The notes under the pieces are model-generated. The model was not told the DNA's origin, searched no databases, and was given only the letters and a program-made list of their open reading frames with translations. From an uncultured Bacilli bacterium (GTDB lineage Bacteria; Bacillota_I; Bacilli_A; RF39; UBA660), in assembly GCA_934140355.1 (NCBI GenBank), contig CAKPBH010000017.1, positions 1-29,261 on the forward strand: a stretch of DNA of 29,261 nt, given 5' to 3'. Shown here piece after piece: positions 17,011-25,576 of the stretch. A program made the position numbers and the translations under genes. Each line of letters opens with the position of its first letter. Within the stretch, counting starts at the first letter, position 1.

Positions 17011-18363
17011 TTAATGCTTTTTATAATGCAAATCAAACTTATTAACAACTGATAGTTTTGTTTTATATCCTATTGGTTGACCGTTCCCTATTACCACATC
17101 TCCAAACGTAATTGTACCATCAGGGTATATTAATTCTTTGTTAACAACAAAGTCATTTAATTTATCAACAAAAATTATTGATTTTTCCTTATCAAAAACC
17201 ATTTTCTCTAAATATTCTTGTTTAAAATCATTAGTTGCTATTATTCGACTAAAGACATCAACAAAATCATCTCTAGTATATCCTCCTTCAATAAAATTAT
17301 AATAAATTATAGGATTAACTTTAACTATGTTTTCTATAAGCAAATTCTTAAGAATTTCTGTCTTTTTAGAATTTGTTTTGCTTGTATTATAAATTTTAGA
17401 AAAGTATTCGCAAGTATCTTTTATATTATCAAAATTATTAAGTTCATTATTGGAAAAACTTCTGATAATAACATCTAAAGTAATTCCACATAACTCATCT
17501 ACTGATTCAAATATATTTTTAGATAGTAATTTTCTTTTAATTGCGTATTTCATATTTTTTGGGAAGTTTTGAATCAAAAGATTTTTATATTCTTCCTCAC
17601 TCATTTGATTGTCAAAATTTTTCTTATTTTCTAAATAATCTTCAATAGTCGTTTTATCTCCGCGATATGAATAATTTAATATGAATGTAGTGATACAATC
17701 TTTGAGAGTAATTAACTCATTTTCGTTCAAAATACTTTTCAAGTTTTCTATTATTTTATTTAAAATATCAATTTTTATATTAGGATTATCTTCATACATT
17801 AACTTATTAAATAAAAAACTGTTTTTACCCAATATTATCATTAAATTTTGATAAAAAACTTTATTTATTGTGTATTTGTGTGATGGTTGAGTTTTAAAAT
17901 TGTTAATATGGAATTCTTCTCCGTTTTCTGGATTATTTATCCCCACATATGTATAATTTATATCACCGAACTCCAATTCATCTTGTCTTTGACTAACTAC
18001 CGCCTCTTCTAATTTACTCAAAAAAGATTCACGATATTTAAAACCTTCCATTAAATAATGGTTTTTTTCTGTTTCCAAAGAACCAATGGCATGTCCTGCT
18101 TCATGTATTAACAAAGTTAATGCTTCATGTCTATTTTTGTTAGTCCAATCAAATTCAATTTTCTTTTCACTTTTATATGTTGCTCCACTATTTATTCCTA
18201 TAGTACTTCTTGATACAAAAGTATACTCATTTAAAAATTTAATTGTTTTTTCTTCGCCAAAAAGACTTATCATTTCTGGTAGTAATTCTATAGTATAATC
18301 TATTAATGTTTCATCACAATTTTTACTCCCCATTAATTGTCTAATCATATCTTCTGACCACAT
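17011..18363 (-). CDS. Zinc-metallopeptidase-like protein, 450 aa (cargo 1)
   Basis: The family is not recognised beyond the catalytic signature. LLIHEAGHAIG (residues 85-95; H87, E88, H91) is a zincin H-E-x-x-H motif, and Glu residues at 119-120 in KLEEAVVSQRQ are in place for a gluzincin third ligand. The rest (about 140-400) is Asn/Lys-rich and helical. The C-terminus has a short beta-rich part (YPDGTITFGDVVIGNGQPIG). No signal peptide or membrane helix is seen, so it acts in the cytoplasm. AAAAGGAG seven bases before ATG fixes the start. It sits between two flavodoxin remnants, next to an ABC exporter gene. Its base composition is even more AT-rich than its neighbours, suggesting acquisition. 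Confidence 0.7.
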   Translation of the reverse strand: MWSEDMIRQLMGSKNCDETLIDYTIELLPEMISLFGEEKTIKFLNEYTFVSRSTIGINSGATYKSEKKIEFDWTNKNRHEALTLLIHEAGHAIGSLETEKNHYLMEGFKYRESFLSKLEEAVVSQRQDELEFGDINYTYVGINNPENGEEFHINNFKTQPSHKYTINKVFYQNLMIILGKNSFLFNKLMYEDNPNIKIDILNKIIENLKSILNENELITLKDCITTFILNYSYRGDKTTIEDYLENKKNFDNQMSEEEYKNLLIQNFPKNMKYAIKRKLLSKNIFESVDELCGITLDVIIRSFSNNELNNFDNIKDTCEYFSKIYNTSKTNSKKTEILKNLLIENIVKVNPIIYYNFIEGGYTRDDFVDVFSRIIATNDFKQEYLEKMVFDKEKSIIFVDKLNDFVVNKELIYPDGTITFGDVVIGNGQPIGYKTKLSVVNKFDLHYKKH

Positions 18364-18431
18364 AATTTGTCTCCTTTTAAGTTTAATTTTGATCTTTTTG
18401 TACTTAATAATAGTATAAGGAAAAAATACAT

Positions 18432-18690
18432 TTATTTAATTCTATCTGTCCATTCATCTATTTTTTCTTTACTAGTCACCAACTGATCAGAATAACTTTC
18501 AAAAACAATATTCATCTCATTTTCTACTTTAGAATTGGGACACAATTTTTTAAAATCAAGAAAAGTATGTCCTAACCATCCTGCGTTAGTTGCAAATGGA
18601 TAAATCTTTTTGTCAGTTAAATTATACTTTTTTAAAAAAGTAACTACGACAGGAGATATTGTGTACCACCATACAATGATTTTTGGAAAC
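18432..18690 (-). pseudogene. Flavodoxin 3'-half remnant 2
   Basis: This remnant encodes FPKIIV-WWYTISP onward to the stop at 18432, but has no start codon: an in-frame TAA lies just upstream. It matches the intact flavodoxin without a mismatch for 180 bases (18492-18671 against 20645-20824). Relative to the intact copy, four codons (GTPV) before WWYT are missing in frame. The last 20 codons (DQLVTSKEKIDEWTDRIK) have diverged. Its upstream end carries the same GATTTTTGGAAAC junction (18678-18690) as remnant 1. Confidence 0.88.
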
Positions 18691-18740
18691 TTACATTAAT
18701 TTTAAACTTACTATTAATATCAAATTAAATAATAATTTAC

Positions 18741-20459
18741 TTATTCTTCTATCTCATACAAATTTCTATATTCAACACAATTCTTCATCAGTTCATTATG
18801 TGTACCACTAGCACTTATTTTGTGTTTATCTAAAACAAAAATATTATCAGAATCTACTATTGTGCTTAATCTATGCGCAACAATAACAACTGTATGATCT
18901 TTTGATAAATCTTTAATAACATTTTTTATTTTTGCTTGATTATGATTATCTAATGAACTTGTTGCCTCATCTAGCAAAATTATCTTTGATTTTTTAATTA
19001 ATGCTCTTGCAATGGCAATTCTTTGTCTTTGTCCACCACTTAATATAACTCCATTTTCTCCAACAAGAGTATCATAACCATCTTTCATTGATGTAATAAC
19101 ATCATGAATTTGGACTTTCTTACAAACTTCAATTATTTCATCATCTGTCGCACTTGAATTAGCTAATTTAATATTTTCTTTTATTGATAAATTAAAAATG
19201 TAAGGAGATTGAGAAACTATTGATATGTTATTCTTTATAGTTTCTTCTGATAAGTCATTTATATTGTAATTGTCTATCAATATTTCACCACTATTTACAC
19301 TATAACTTTTACTTAATAATTTCAAAATAGTTGATTTCCCTTCTCCACTTTTACCAACGATTGCAATCATCTTGTTTGGCTCGATTTTGAAAGTCAAATT
19401 TTCAAACAATTTATTTGAATTGTATTTAAACACTACTTTTTTGAATTCTATATTTCCTTTTATAGTATCTAATGTCATTGTGCCATAAGTTTCTTTACTA
19501 AAAGAATTATATGTAATTATATCAAATACTCTTGAAGCAGAAACTTTCCCATCCGCTAATTTTTCTCTTATTTCTGATATATAACTTATTAAATCTAACA
19601 CTTTATTTTTATATAGGAAAATTATCATAAATGAACTGATTTGAAGTGTATTATTTATAATAAAGTAAACTGATAATAATATAAATATAAAGTCTAATAT
19701 ATGTTGGAATGATGCAATCCATCTATTCCAAGTTCTTCTAGTATGAGTACTTTTTATTCCCGCTTCTATTGTTTCTATTTGCCTTTGATTAACATCTCGT
19801 AAAACTGTTGATTTTAAGTTAAGATCTTTAATCTCTCTTATTCCTCTTATTACATCTGTGTATAGTCCTACAACTCGTTCATCTTTTTCTTTATAATCTT
19901 TTTTGGCTTTTTTATAATAAAATAACTTTTTTGACGTTAAAACATAAACAAATATTATATTTAAAATCAAATATAACCCTAAATATATATTAAGATAAGA
20001 AACATAAACTATAAAACTAACATTAAGTATTACACCGGATAAATCGTCTGTTATATAATCAAATAATTCTGATAATTCTGTAGTATCCTTATTTAATCTT
20101 GATATAAAAATCCCTGAATTTGTATTATCGAAATTTTTAACTTCAAAATTCGTTAAACTTTCTAGCATATTACTTTTAAGGTCAAAATTAACTTTTCCAT
20201 TTAATTTCAAAACTGCTCTTGACCATAAGTTTGTGACTATTTCAATTACAATCCTTAATGACATTAAAAATAGTGCTGTTTTTAAAATATTTTCTTTATT
20301 AAAATTTTCAAAATACCCTAATAATTTTCCTTCATATATTGGTGATAATAGTGATATTCCTGCATATCCTAAACTTAATATAACAACCAATATAGAAAGG
20401 AATTTATACTTTTTATAATATTTAACTAATTTACTTAAATTTTTGGCATCATCTTTCAC
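18741..20459 (-). CDS. ABC exporter, fused membrane and ATPase domains, 572 aa (cargo 2)
   Basis: This is a type IV ABC exporter half-transporter. Six membrane segments lie in residues about 20-310. The nucleotide-binding domain follows, with Walker A GKSGEGKST (369-377), Q-loop SQSPYIF, signature LSGGQ (473-477), Walker B ILLDEAT (494-500) and H-loop VAHRLST. No peptidase C39 domain is present. Such homodimers export lipids, drugs or peptides; the substrate cannot be named. The start is GTG behind CGGAG. Adjacency to the metallopeptidase-like gene suggests, but does not prove, a joint peptide-related task. It lies between remnant 2 and the intact flavodoxin. Confidence 0.93.
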   Translation of the reverse strand: MKDDAKNLSKLVKYYKKYKFLSILVVILSLGYAGISLLSPIYEGKLLGYFENFNKENILKTALFLMSLRIVIEIVTNLWSRAVLKLNGKVNFDLKSNMLESLTNFEVKNFDNTNSGIFISRLNKDTTELSELFDYITDDLSGVILNVSFIVYVSYLNIYLGLYLILNIIFVYVLTSKKLFYYKKAKKDYKEKDERVVGLYTDVIRGIREIKDLNLKSTVLRDVNQRQIETIEAGIKSTHTRRTWNRWIASFQHILDFIFILLSVYFIINNTLQISSFMIIFLYKNKVLDLISYISEIREKLADGKVSASRVFDIITYNSFSKETYGTMTLDTIKGNIEFKKVVFKYNSNKLFENLTFKIEPNKMIAIVGKSGEGKSTILKLLSKSYSVNSGEILIDNYNINDLSEETIKNNISIVSQSPYIFNLSIKENIKLANSSATDDEIIEVCKKVQIHDVITSMKDGYDTLVGENGVILSGGQRQRIAIARALIKKSKIILLDEATSSLDNHNQAKIKNVIKDLSKDHTVVIVAHRLSTIVDSDNIFVLDKHKISASGTHNELMKNCVEYRNLYEIEE

Positions 20460-20530
20460 TTTTGTCTACTCCGTTTCACAAATAAGCAAATACTAATAGT
20501 TTTATCTTGCTTTGTATTTTATTGTAATAT

Positions 20531-20559
20531 ATATTAACATATTTTTTGCTATTGTACAA
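20531..20559 (-). promoter_or_regulatory. Probable promoter of the ABC exporter gene
   Basis: Minus-strand TTGTAC (20554-20559) and TAATAT (20531-20536) are 17 bases apart in the gap between the intact flavodoxin and the exporter. The cargo gene may thus be expressed independently of the MerR-controlled flavodoxin transcript. Confidence 0.45.
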
Positions 20560-20587
20560 CAAAGTAGTGTGTCTTAACAATATAATT

Positions 20588-21064
20588 TTAGAGTTTATCT
20601 ATCCAGTTATTTATATCTTCCATTTTAGTAACTAATTTATCACTATAACTTTCAAAAACAATATTCATCTCATTTTCTACTTTAGAATTGGGACACAATT
20701 TTTTAAAATCAAGAAAAGTATGTCCTAACCATCCTGCGTTAGTTGCAAATGGATAAATCTTTTTGTCAGTTAAATTATACTTTTTTAAAAAAGTAACTAC
20801 GACAGGAGATATTGTGTACCACCAAACAGGTGTTCCAACGATAATTTCATCATATTTTTCTAAATTAACATCAATATCTTTTATTTCTACTTCCTTATTA
20901 GTAATAGAATTATTTTGATATTCATCAACTACTTCTTGATAATCCGTAGAAAATGGGACCTTGGGTTCAAGTTCTATGGTATCATAAGAAATTTTTTTGC
21001 TAATCATTGAAGCAATCTTTTTTGTATTTCCTGTATAACTATAATAAACAACTAATTTCTTCAT
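20588..21064 (-). CDS. Flavodoxin (intact copy of the repeated gene), 158 aa
   Basis: This is a small FMN-binding electron carrier. The N-terminal phosphate loop is SYTGNTKKIA (about 9-18). The isoalloxazine-contacting loop is IIVGTPVWWYTISP, and the C-terminal part contains FATNAGWLGHTFLDFKKLCP. Length is normal for a short-chain flavodoxin. I chose ATG 21064 (MKKLVVYY) with AAGGAAAG upstream; a GTG four codons earlier is too close to that site. It lies 32 bases after a second, distinct flavodoxin. Its 3' half is the parent or sibling of the remnants at 16.7 and 18.4 kb. Low-potential electron transfer to the flavin reductase-like protein is a reasonable inference. Confidence 0.92.
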   Translation of the reverse strand: MKKLVVYYSYTGNTKKIASMISKKISYDTIELEPKVPFSTDYQEVVDEYQNNSITNKEVEIKDIDVNLEKYDEIIVGTPVWWYTISPVVVTFLKKYNLTDKKIYPFATNAGWLGHTFLDFKKLCPNSKVENEMNIVFESYSDKLVTKMEDINNWIDKL

Positions 21065-21096
21065 CTTATTCAACACTTTCCTTTCTTATTTTTTTC

Positions 21097-21564
21097 TTAC
21101 TTTATCCAAGATAAAATCTCTCTTTCATTGATAGAAGAATTTAATGTTTTTCCAGAGATAAAGTTAAGATGAGAATATTTTTTCTCTAAGCTATCTAAAC
21201 ATTCTTCTACCCTGCTTCCTCCTGAGGTTACAAAAAGGTAAATTTCTTTTCCCTCTAGAGAATTTTCTTCAATAAAGGTATCAATAATTGATGGTTCTCG
21301 GTACCACCAAACTGGAAAACCAATTATTATTTTAGAATAAGAGTCTATATTTTCTATTTTATTTTTTATTTCTGGTCTTGACTTATCGTCCGACATTTCC
21401 ATGGAGGATCTACTTTTTTTATCTGTCCAATCTAGATCTTTACTCGTATATTTTATTTGAGGTTCTATTTCAAATAAATCTCCATTTAATAATTTAGATA
21501 TATCTTCTGCTACACTTTTTGTATTTCCCGTTGCAGAAAAATAACAAACTAATAACTTTTTCAT
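21097..21564 (-). CDS. Flavodoxin, 155 aa
   Basis: This second flavodoxin, not a close duplicate of its neighbour, has the phosphate loop SATGNTKSVAE (10-20), IIIGFPVWWYREPSII around residues 80-95 and FVTSGGSRVEECLDSL near 110-126. The VWW(Y) loop is typical of the short flavodoxins that accompany aldo-keto reductases or flavin reductases in MerR-regulated clusters. The start is strongly supported by AAGGAAAGGAAG eight bases before ATG. It is the first gene of the operon under the promoter at 21613-21643, divergent from merR. Confidence 0.93.
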   Translation of the reverse strand: MKKLLVCYFSATGNTKSVAEDISKLLNGDLFEIEPQIKYTSKDLDWTDKKSRSSMEMSDDKSRPEIKNKIENIDSYSKIIIGFPVWWYREPSIIDTFIEENSLEGKEIYLFVTSGGSRVEECLDSLEKKYSHLNFISGKTLNSSINEREILSWIK

Positions 21565-21582
21565 TTTCTAATCTTCCTTTCC

Positions 21583-21611
21583 TTGACGAACACAATGCAT
21601 CGTGTTATTAT
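21583..21611 (+). promoter_or_regulatory. merR promoter with palindromic spacer
   Basis: TTGACG (21583-21588) and TATTAT (21606-21611) are exactly 17 bases apart. The spacer is almost entirely an imperfect 18-base palindrome, AACACAATGCATCGTGTT (21589-21606), with one mismatched pair. It may bind a regulator that controls merR itself. Confidence 0.6.
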
Positions 21612-21612
21612 C

Positions 21613-21643
21613 ATTTTACAATCTAAACTTTACTTTAGGTCAA
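21613..21643 (-). promoter_or_regulatory. MerR-type flavodoxin promoter and operator
   Basis: On the minus strand TTGACC (21638-21643) and TAAAAT (21613-21618) are 19 bases apart, the long spacer typical of MerR-activated promoters. Within it lies CTAAAGTAAAGTTTAG (21623-21638), an inverted repeat with CTAAA/TTTAG arms close to the AAAG/CTTT operators of AdhR-like regulators. Confidence 0.7.
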
Positions 21644-21674
21644 GAAAAAATTTAAAATTTAAGGAGAAATTAAG

Positions 21675-22118
21675 ATGAAAATAGGTGAAATATCTACCCT
21701 AACTGGAATGTCTATTTCAACATTAAGATATTATGATAAAGCAGGATTACTTCCTAATATAAAAAGGGATAAGAGTGGAATACGAATATTTAGTGAACAA
21801 GATATTCAATCTCTAAAAATAATTGAATGTTTAAAAATATCCGGAATGAAAATTCAAGATATTAAAAAATTTATGCTCTGGTGTCAAGAGGGAGATGCTA
21901 CTATTGATAAGAGATTAAAATTATTTCAAGAACAAGAAAAAAAATTACGTAATGAAATAAAAAAATTAAATCAATCATTAGATTTAATCAAATACAAAGA
22001 ATGGTACTATACCAAAGCCAAAAATGACAAAACAGAAAGTTTTGTCAAAAATTTAAATCCTCAAGAGATTCCCAAAGAAATTCAAAAACTCTACCGAACC
22101 AATTTCGATAATTTTTAA
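21675..22118 (+). CDS. MerR-family regulator, AdhR/YraB-like
   Basis: The N-terminal winged helix-turn-helix (IGEISTLTGMSISTLRYYDKAGLLP, about 3-27) and following wing are typical MerR, with a coiled-coil dimerisation helix (about 75-110). No metal-binding Cys pattern is present. A Cys at position 52 in the IIECLKISGM context corresponds to the conserved Cys of the aldehyde-responsive AdhR subgroup; a second Cys is at 70. By family knowledge it would bind the 19-base-spacer promoter to its left and activate the divergent flavodoxin operon on thiol or aldehyde stress. AAGGAG lies nine bases before ATG. The inducer is inferred. Confidence 0.88.
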   Translation: MKIGEISTLTGMSISTLRYYDKAGLLPNIKRDKSGIRIFSEQDIQSLKIIECLKISGMKIQDIKKFMLWCQEGDATIDKRLKLFQEQEKKLRNEIKKLNQSLDLIKYKEWYYTKAKNDKTESFVKNLNPQEIPKEIQKLYRTNFDNF

Positions 22119-22134
22119 ATCGTTTCTTCCTTAT

Positions 22135-24297
22135 CTATTCCAATAAATTGTTACTCAATGTTAAATCCACCGTAACATCATTACCAACAATGATTCCTTC
22201 TGGAATGCTTTGGGAAGTAACGTATCCGTTACCGGAAAGATTATACTTAACTCCCATTAATTTTAAAACATTTAAAGCATCTTTATAGGATAAACCTACT
22301 AAATTTGGCATCGATTTATCATAAGTATCTGTGACTAGTGCAACTACACTTCCGGAATGAAGTTTGGTTGCACTTTTAGGATACTGTGCAATAACTTTCT
22401 CACCTGTTCCTAGAATATATAATCTCATTTGAGATTCTAACTCTCCTTTAGCCATAGCGGTAGACTGATTAACATAATTTTTTAAAGTGTGTACAGATGT
22501 TTTACTGTTATCGGTTACAATATTTAAATATTTACTTGTATTAACTACTATATCTTTTACAGCAGGGGCAACATAATTCGTTGTATCCTTTGGTTTTTTT
22601 AACCCTGTATAAACAATAATTTCAGGATTATCAGCAGGATAGATTCCAGCAAAGGAATAAATATAATCTGATGCTCCGTGCATATAAGTTCCTGTTGTTT
22701 CATCGTAAATTTGAGCCGTACCTGTTTTTCCCATAATAGGATAACCTTCCATATAATATGGGCTACCTGTACATTTGGAAGAATCATTACAAACAACACT
22801 TTTCATCAATTCTTTAATTTTATTAATGCTCTTAACATCACTTACCATATCGATTACCTCAGTTGAAGCTTCTTCTTTTACAGCCTTAGTATCTGAATCA
22901 ACAATCTTAGAAACAATGTAAGGCCTTAATAACTTACCATCATTACTAATCATTGTTAAGGCTTGAATCATCTGAATAGGGGTAATGGTAATCGCTTGTC
23001 CAAAAGTAGCGGATGCTGCGTCAACATCATAATTAAATTTTACCTTACCTGATACTTCTCTTTTTAAAGAAAATCCTGTTTTCTTTCCAAAACCATAGTT
23101 ACTATAACAGCTTCGCAAAGTTTTTTTATCTAGCATATTATTTCTCAATAACCCTGCTGCTCCAACATTAGAACTCATCGCAAATCCATAATCATAAGTG
23201 ATAGTGCCCCATCCTACTTTATTCCAATCATGGACAATCGTTTTACTTCCATCATTAGCAACATACTCTATCTCTCCAGACTGATAAGTACTACTTCCGT
23301 CATAATTTCCTTGATCCATTGCACAAAGATAGCTAAATATTTTCATTGTACTTCCTGGTTCATAGGACATTCCTGTCATTAAATCAATGTAACTAGTCAT
23401 GTTTTTTTTGTTGGGATCAAAGGACGGCGAGGTGGCATAGGACAAAATTGCCCCAGTTTTAGCGTCTGCAACTATCATGAAACCCCATTCTCCTTCGCTG
23501 TCACTCATCATTTTTTGAACAGCATTTTCTGTAAAAAGTTGAATATTACTATCAATTGTCAAATAAATATCATCACCGTCTTTTGCTTCTTCAACGTATT
23601 CTCGGCCATTTGCAATCTTGTATCCGTTACGATCTTTCTCGTATGTTTTATATCCACTTCTACCAGTCAAATTTTCATTAAAATACTCTTCAATTCCTAA
23701 CTGCCCTACTTTCCATTGATTTCCATCAGAATCTTTTTCATTTACTGTATATCCAATGGCATAAGAGGCAAAATTTCCATTAGGATAATATCTTTTTGTA
23801 CTAGCGACAAAATCAATACCTGGTAAATTTAAATTTTTTATTTCTTCCATTTGAATTTGGCTTAAATTTCTCCCGCCAGGGCCTAATTCTACTTGATAAG
23901 CATCTTTTTTTAATAATATTTTTAAGACTTCAACATCCATATTTAAATATGGTGCTAACTTTTCTGCAGTAATGTCTGGATCAACAACATGCAAAGGAAT
24001 GTCGCTTCCTTCACTCCTGCTTTCGTTCAAATAAGCGATTACAGTATAACTAGCAACATCCTCAGCTAAAACGTTTCCATTTTTGTCCATGATACTTCCT
24101 CTTTTGGGCAAAAGAACTTCCTCTTTTGTATTTCTATTTTTAATAAATGTGGTAATACTTTCATTACCAACCATATAATCGGTTGTACAAAGATAGACAA
24201 TTCTAACCCCAAAAAGAAGAAAAAGAAAAAATGTAGTGGGAAACATAAAATAGTTAGGTTTTATCTTGTTTACATTAACTTTCTTTCTTTTTCCCAT
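22135..24297 (-). CDS. ftsI: Class B penicillin-binding protein (PBP2B/SpoVD/FtsI type) with PASTA domain
   Basis: This is a peptidoglycan DD-transpeptidase of the division or sporulation septum. One N-terminal membrane helix (about 18-38) is followed by the dimerisation domain with KRGSIMDKNGNVLAEDV (65-81). The catalytic domain has SxxK as S316-T-M-K319, SxN at 375-377 (SSN) and KTGTAQ at 524-529. A PASTA domain (about 660-715, MPNLVGLSYKDALNVLKLMGV) closes the 720-aa chain. Position behind rsmH and ftsL matches the division-and-cell-wall cluster. Sequence alone does not separate PBP2B from SpoVD. AGAAGGGA is the ribosome binding site. Confidence 0.94.
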   Translation of the reverse strand: MGKRKKVNVNKIKPNYFMFPTTFFLFLLFGVRIVYLCTTDYMVGNESITTFIKNRNTKEEVLLPKRGSIMDKNGNVLAEDVASYTVIAYLNESRSEGSDIPLHVVDPDITAEKLAPYLNMDVEVLKILLKKDAYQVELGPGGRNLSQIQMEEIKNLNLPGIDFVASTKRYYPNGNFASYAIGYTVNEKDSDGNQWKVGQLGIEEYFNENLTGRSGYKTYEKDRNGYKIANGREYVEEAKDGDDIYLTIDSNIQLFTENAVQKMMSDSEGEWGFMIVADAKTGAILSYATSPSFDPNKKNMTSYIDLMTGMSYEPGSTMKIFSYLCAMDQGNYDGSSTYQSGEIEYVANDGSKTIVHDWNKVGWGTITYDYGFAMSSNVGAAGLLRNNMLDKKTLRSCYSNYGFGKKTGFSLKREVSGKVKFNYDVDAASATFGQAITITPIQMIQALTMISNDGKLLRPYIVSKIVDSDTKAVKEEASTEVIDMVSDVKSINKIKELMKSVVCNDSSKCTGSPYYMEGYPIMGKTGTAQIYDETTGTYMHGASDYIYSFAGIYPADNPEIIVYTGLKKPKDTTNYVAPAVKDIVVNTSKYLNIVTDNSKTSVHTLKNYVNQSTAMAKGELESQMRLYILGTGEKVIAQYPKSATKLHSGSVVALVTDTYDKSMPNLVGLSYKDALNVLKLMGVKYNLSGNGYVTSQSIPEGIIVGNDVTVDLTLSNNLLE

Positions 24298-24334
24298 AAA
24301 AGTCCCTTCTTTCTTCTTTTTCTTTTTTTAGTTT

Positions 24335-24628
24335 TTATTCTACTGTCTTGATATTTTCACTATGATAATCTAATCCGTACTGATCACTTATTTCTTTTAA
24401 ATTATCCAATGAAGTCATTTCATCTATTTTCATCTTTAAACTTTCAATTCTTTTTCTCTGTTTTTCTACTTCAACATCTAATTTTTGGACATCCAAATTC
24501 ATCTGTGCCAATGAAGTTTCACTACACACAATACCAATAATTAAAAAAACGATCACAAAAGCAAAAAACTTATACAAAAATCTTTCTAAATTACTTAAAA
24601 ATTGTTTTTTCTTTTTTCTACTTTTCAT
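24335..24628 (-). CDS. ftsL: FtsL-like divisome protein, 97 aa
   Basis: This is a small bitopic membrane protein: a basic N-terminus (MKSRKKKKQFL), one transmembrane helix (about 15-37) and an extracytoplasmic coiled coil (about 40-75, LDVQKLDVEVEKQRKRIESL). The sequence is too divergent to prove FtsL by motif. The size, topology and exact position between rsmH and the class B PBP gene, as in most Firmicutes, support the call. FtsL links the FtsW/PBP synthase to the rest of the divisome. It starts one base after the rsmH stop. Confidence 0.82.
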   Translation of the reverse strand: MKSRKKKKQFLSNLERFLYKFFAFVIVFLIIGIVCSETSLAQMNLDVQKLDVEVEKQRKRIESLKMKIDEMTSLDNLKEISDQYGLDYHSENIKTVE

Positions 24629-24629
24629 T

Positions 24630-25553
24630 TCACTTTATCCTTTCAATCACTCTAAGTCTAGCACTGTGAGAGCGATGATTATTTTTTAATTCCTCTTCAC
24701 TAGCGGTTATTCCTTTTGTAATTATTCGATATTTAGGTAAATATTCTTCCGGAACATAAGGTAAATTTTTCATTTCTTGAGGAACTTCACTTACTTTAGC
24801 AAAAATACTTTTCACGATTTTGTCCTCTAGTGAGTGAAAACTAATTACACAGCACCTTCCTCCTGGTGCTAATAAATCTAGAGCTTGTTGCAAACCACTT
24901 TTTAGAACATCTAGTTCATGATTAACCTCAATACGAATTGCTTGAAAAGTTCTTCTAGCAGGATGAGCGTCACGCATAGATTTCATTGGCATACTCTTTT
25001 TTATAATTTCTACCAATTGAAAAGTAGTTTCAATTGGTTTCTTTTTTCTTTCTCTTTCGATATTTCTTGCAATACTAGTGGCATACTTTTCCTCACCATA
25101 TTCCCTTAAAATCCGTACTAATTCTTGATAAGAATATTGGTTAACTACGTCATAGGCCGAAAAAGAAGAAGTAGTATCCATTCGCATATCTAATTTAGCA
25201 TCTTGATGGAAACTAAAACCACGATCTTTATCATCAATCTGAACTGACGAAACTCCTAAATCAAATAAAATACCATCAATAGCATTCACTTGTTGTTTTT
25301 TTAACTCCTCTGTCAAATTCACAAAATTACTTCGGATAATTGTATAATTTGAAGATATTTCGTTCAATCTTTCTTTGCTTTTTAAAATTGCAAAGTCATC
25401 TTGATCAAATCCATACAGATAACCAGTATCTAATCTAGATAAAATCTCACTACTATGTCCTGCATATCCTAGCGTAGCATCAACATAAATTCCATTTGGT
25501 TTAATTTTTAAGTTTTCTATAACTTCCTTTAATAAAACACTCTTATGATACAT
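24630..25553 (-). CDS. rsmH: 16S rRNA m4C1402 methyltransferase RsmH (MraW)
   Basis: RsmH methylates N4 of C1402 in 16S rRNA. SAM-binding motif I is YVDATLGYAGHS (about 25-36). Further signatures are GILFDLGVSSVQIDDKDRGFSF, HPARRTFQAIRIEVNHEL and CCVISFHSLEDKIVK. Length (307 aa) is standard. I chose ATG 25553 (MYHKSVLLKE) with GGAGG five bases upstream; the in-frame GTG at 25565 lies inside that site. It heads the division operon. The usual upstream mraZ is absent: pseudopilin genes precede it. Confidence 0.96.
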   Translation of the reverse strand: MYHKSVLLKEVIENLKIKPNGIYVDATLGYAGHSSEILSRLDTGYLYGFDQDDFAILKSKERLNEISSNYTIIRSNFVNLTEELKKQQVNAIDGILFDLGVSSVQIDDKDRGFSFHQDAKLDMRMDTTSSFSAYDVVNQYSYQELVRILREYGEEKYATSIARNIERERKKKPIETTFQLVEIIKKSMPMKSMRDAHPARRTFQAIRIEVNHELDVLKSGLQQALDLLAPGGRCCVISFHSLEDKIVKSIFAKVSEVPQEMKNLPYVPEEYLPKYRIITKGITASEEELKNNHRSHSARLRVIERIK

Positions 25554-25576
25554 ATAAGCCTCCACATTTCTATACT

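Noticed and set aside
18741..20459. Bacteriocin exporter with processing peptidase domain
   Set aside because: The exporter lacks an N-terminal C39 peptidase domain and no precursor peptide with a double-Gly leader was seen nearby.
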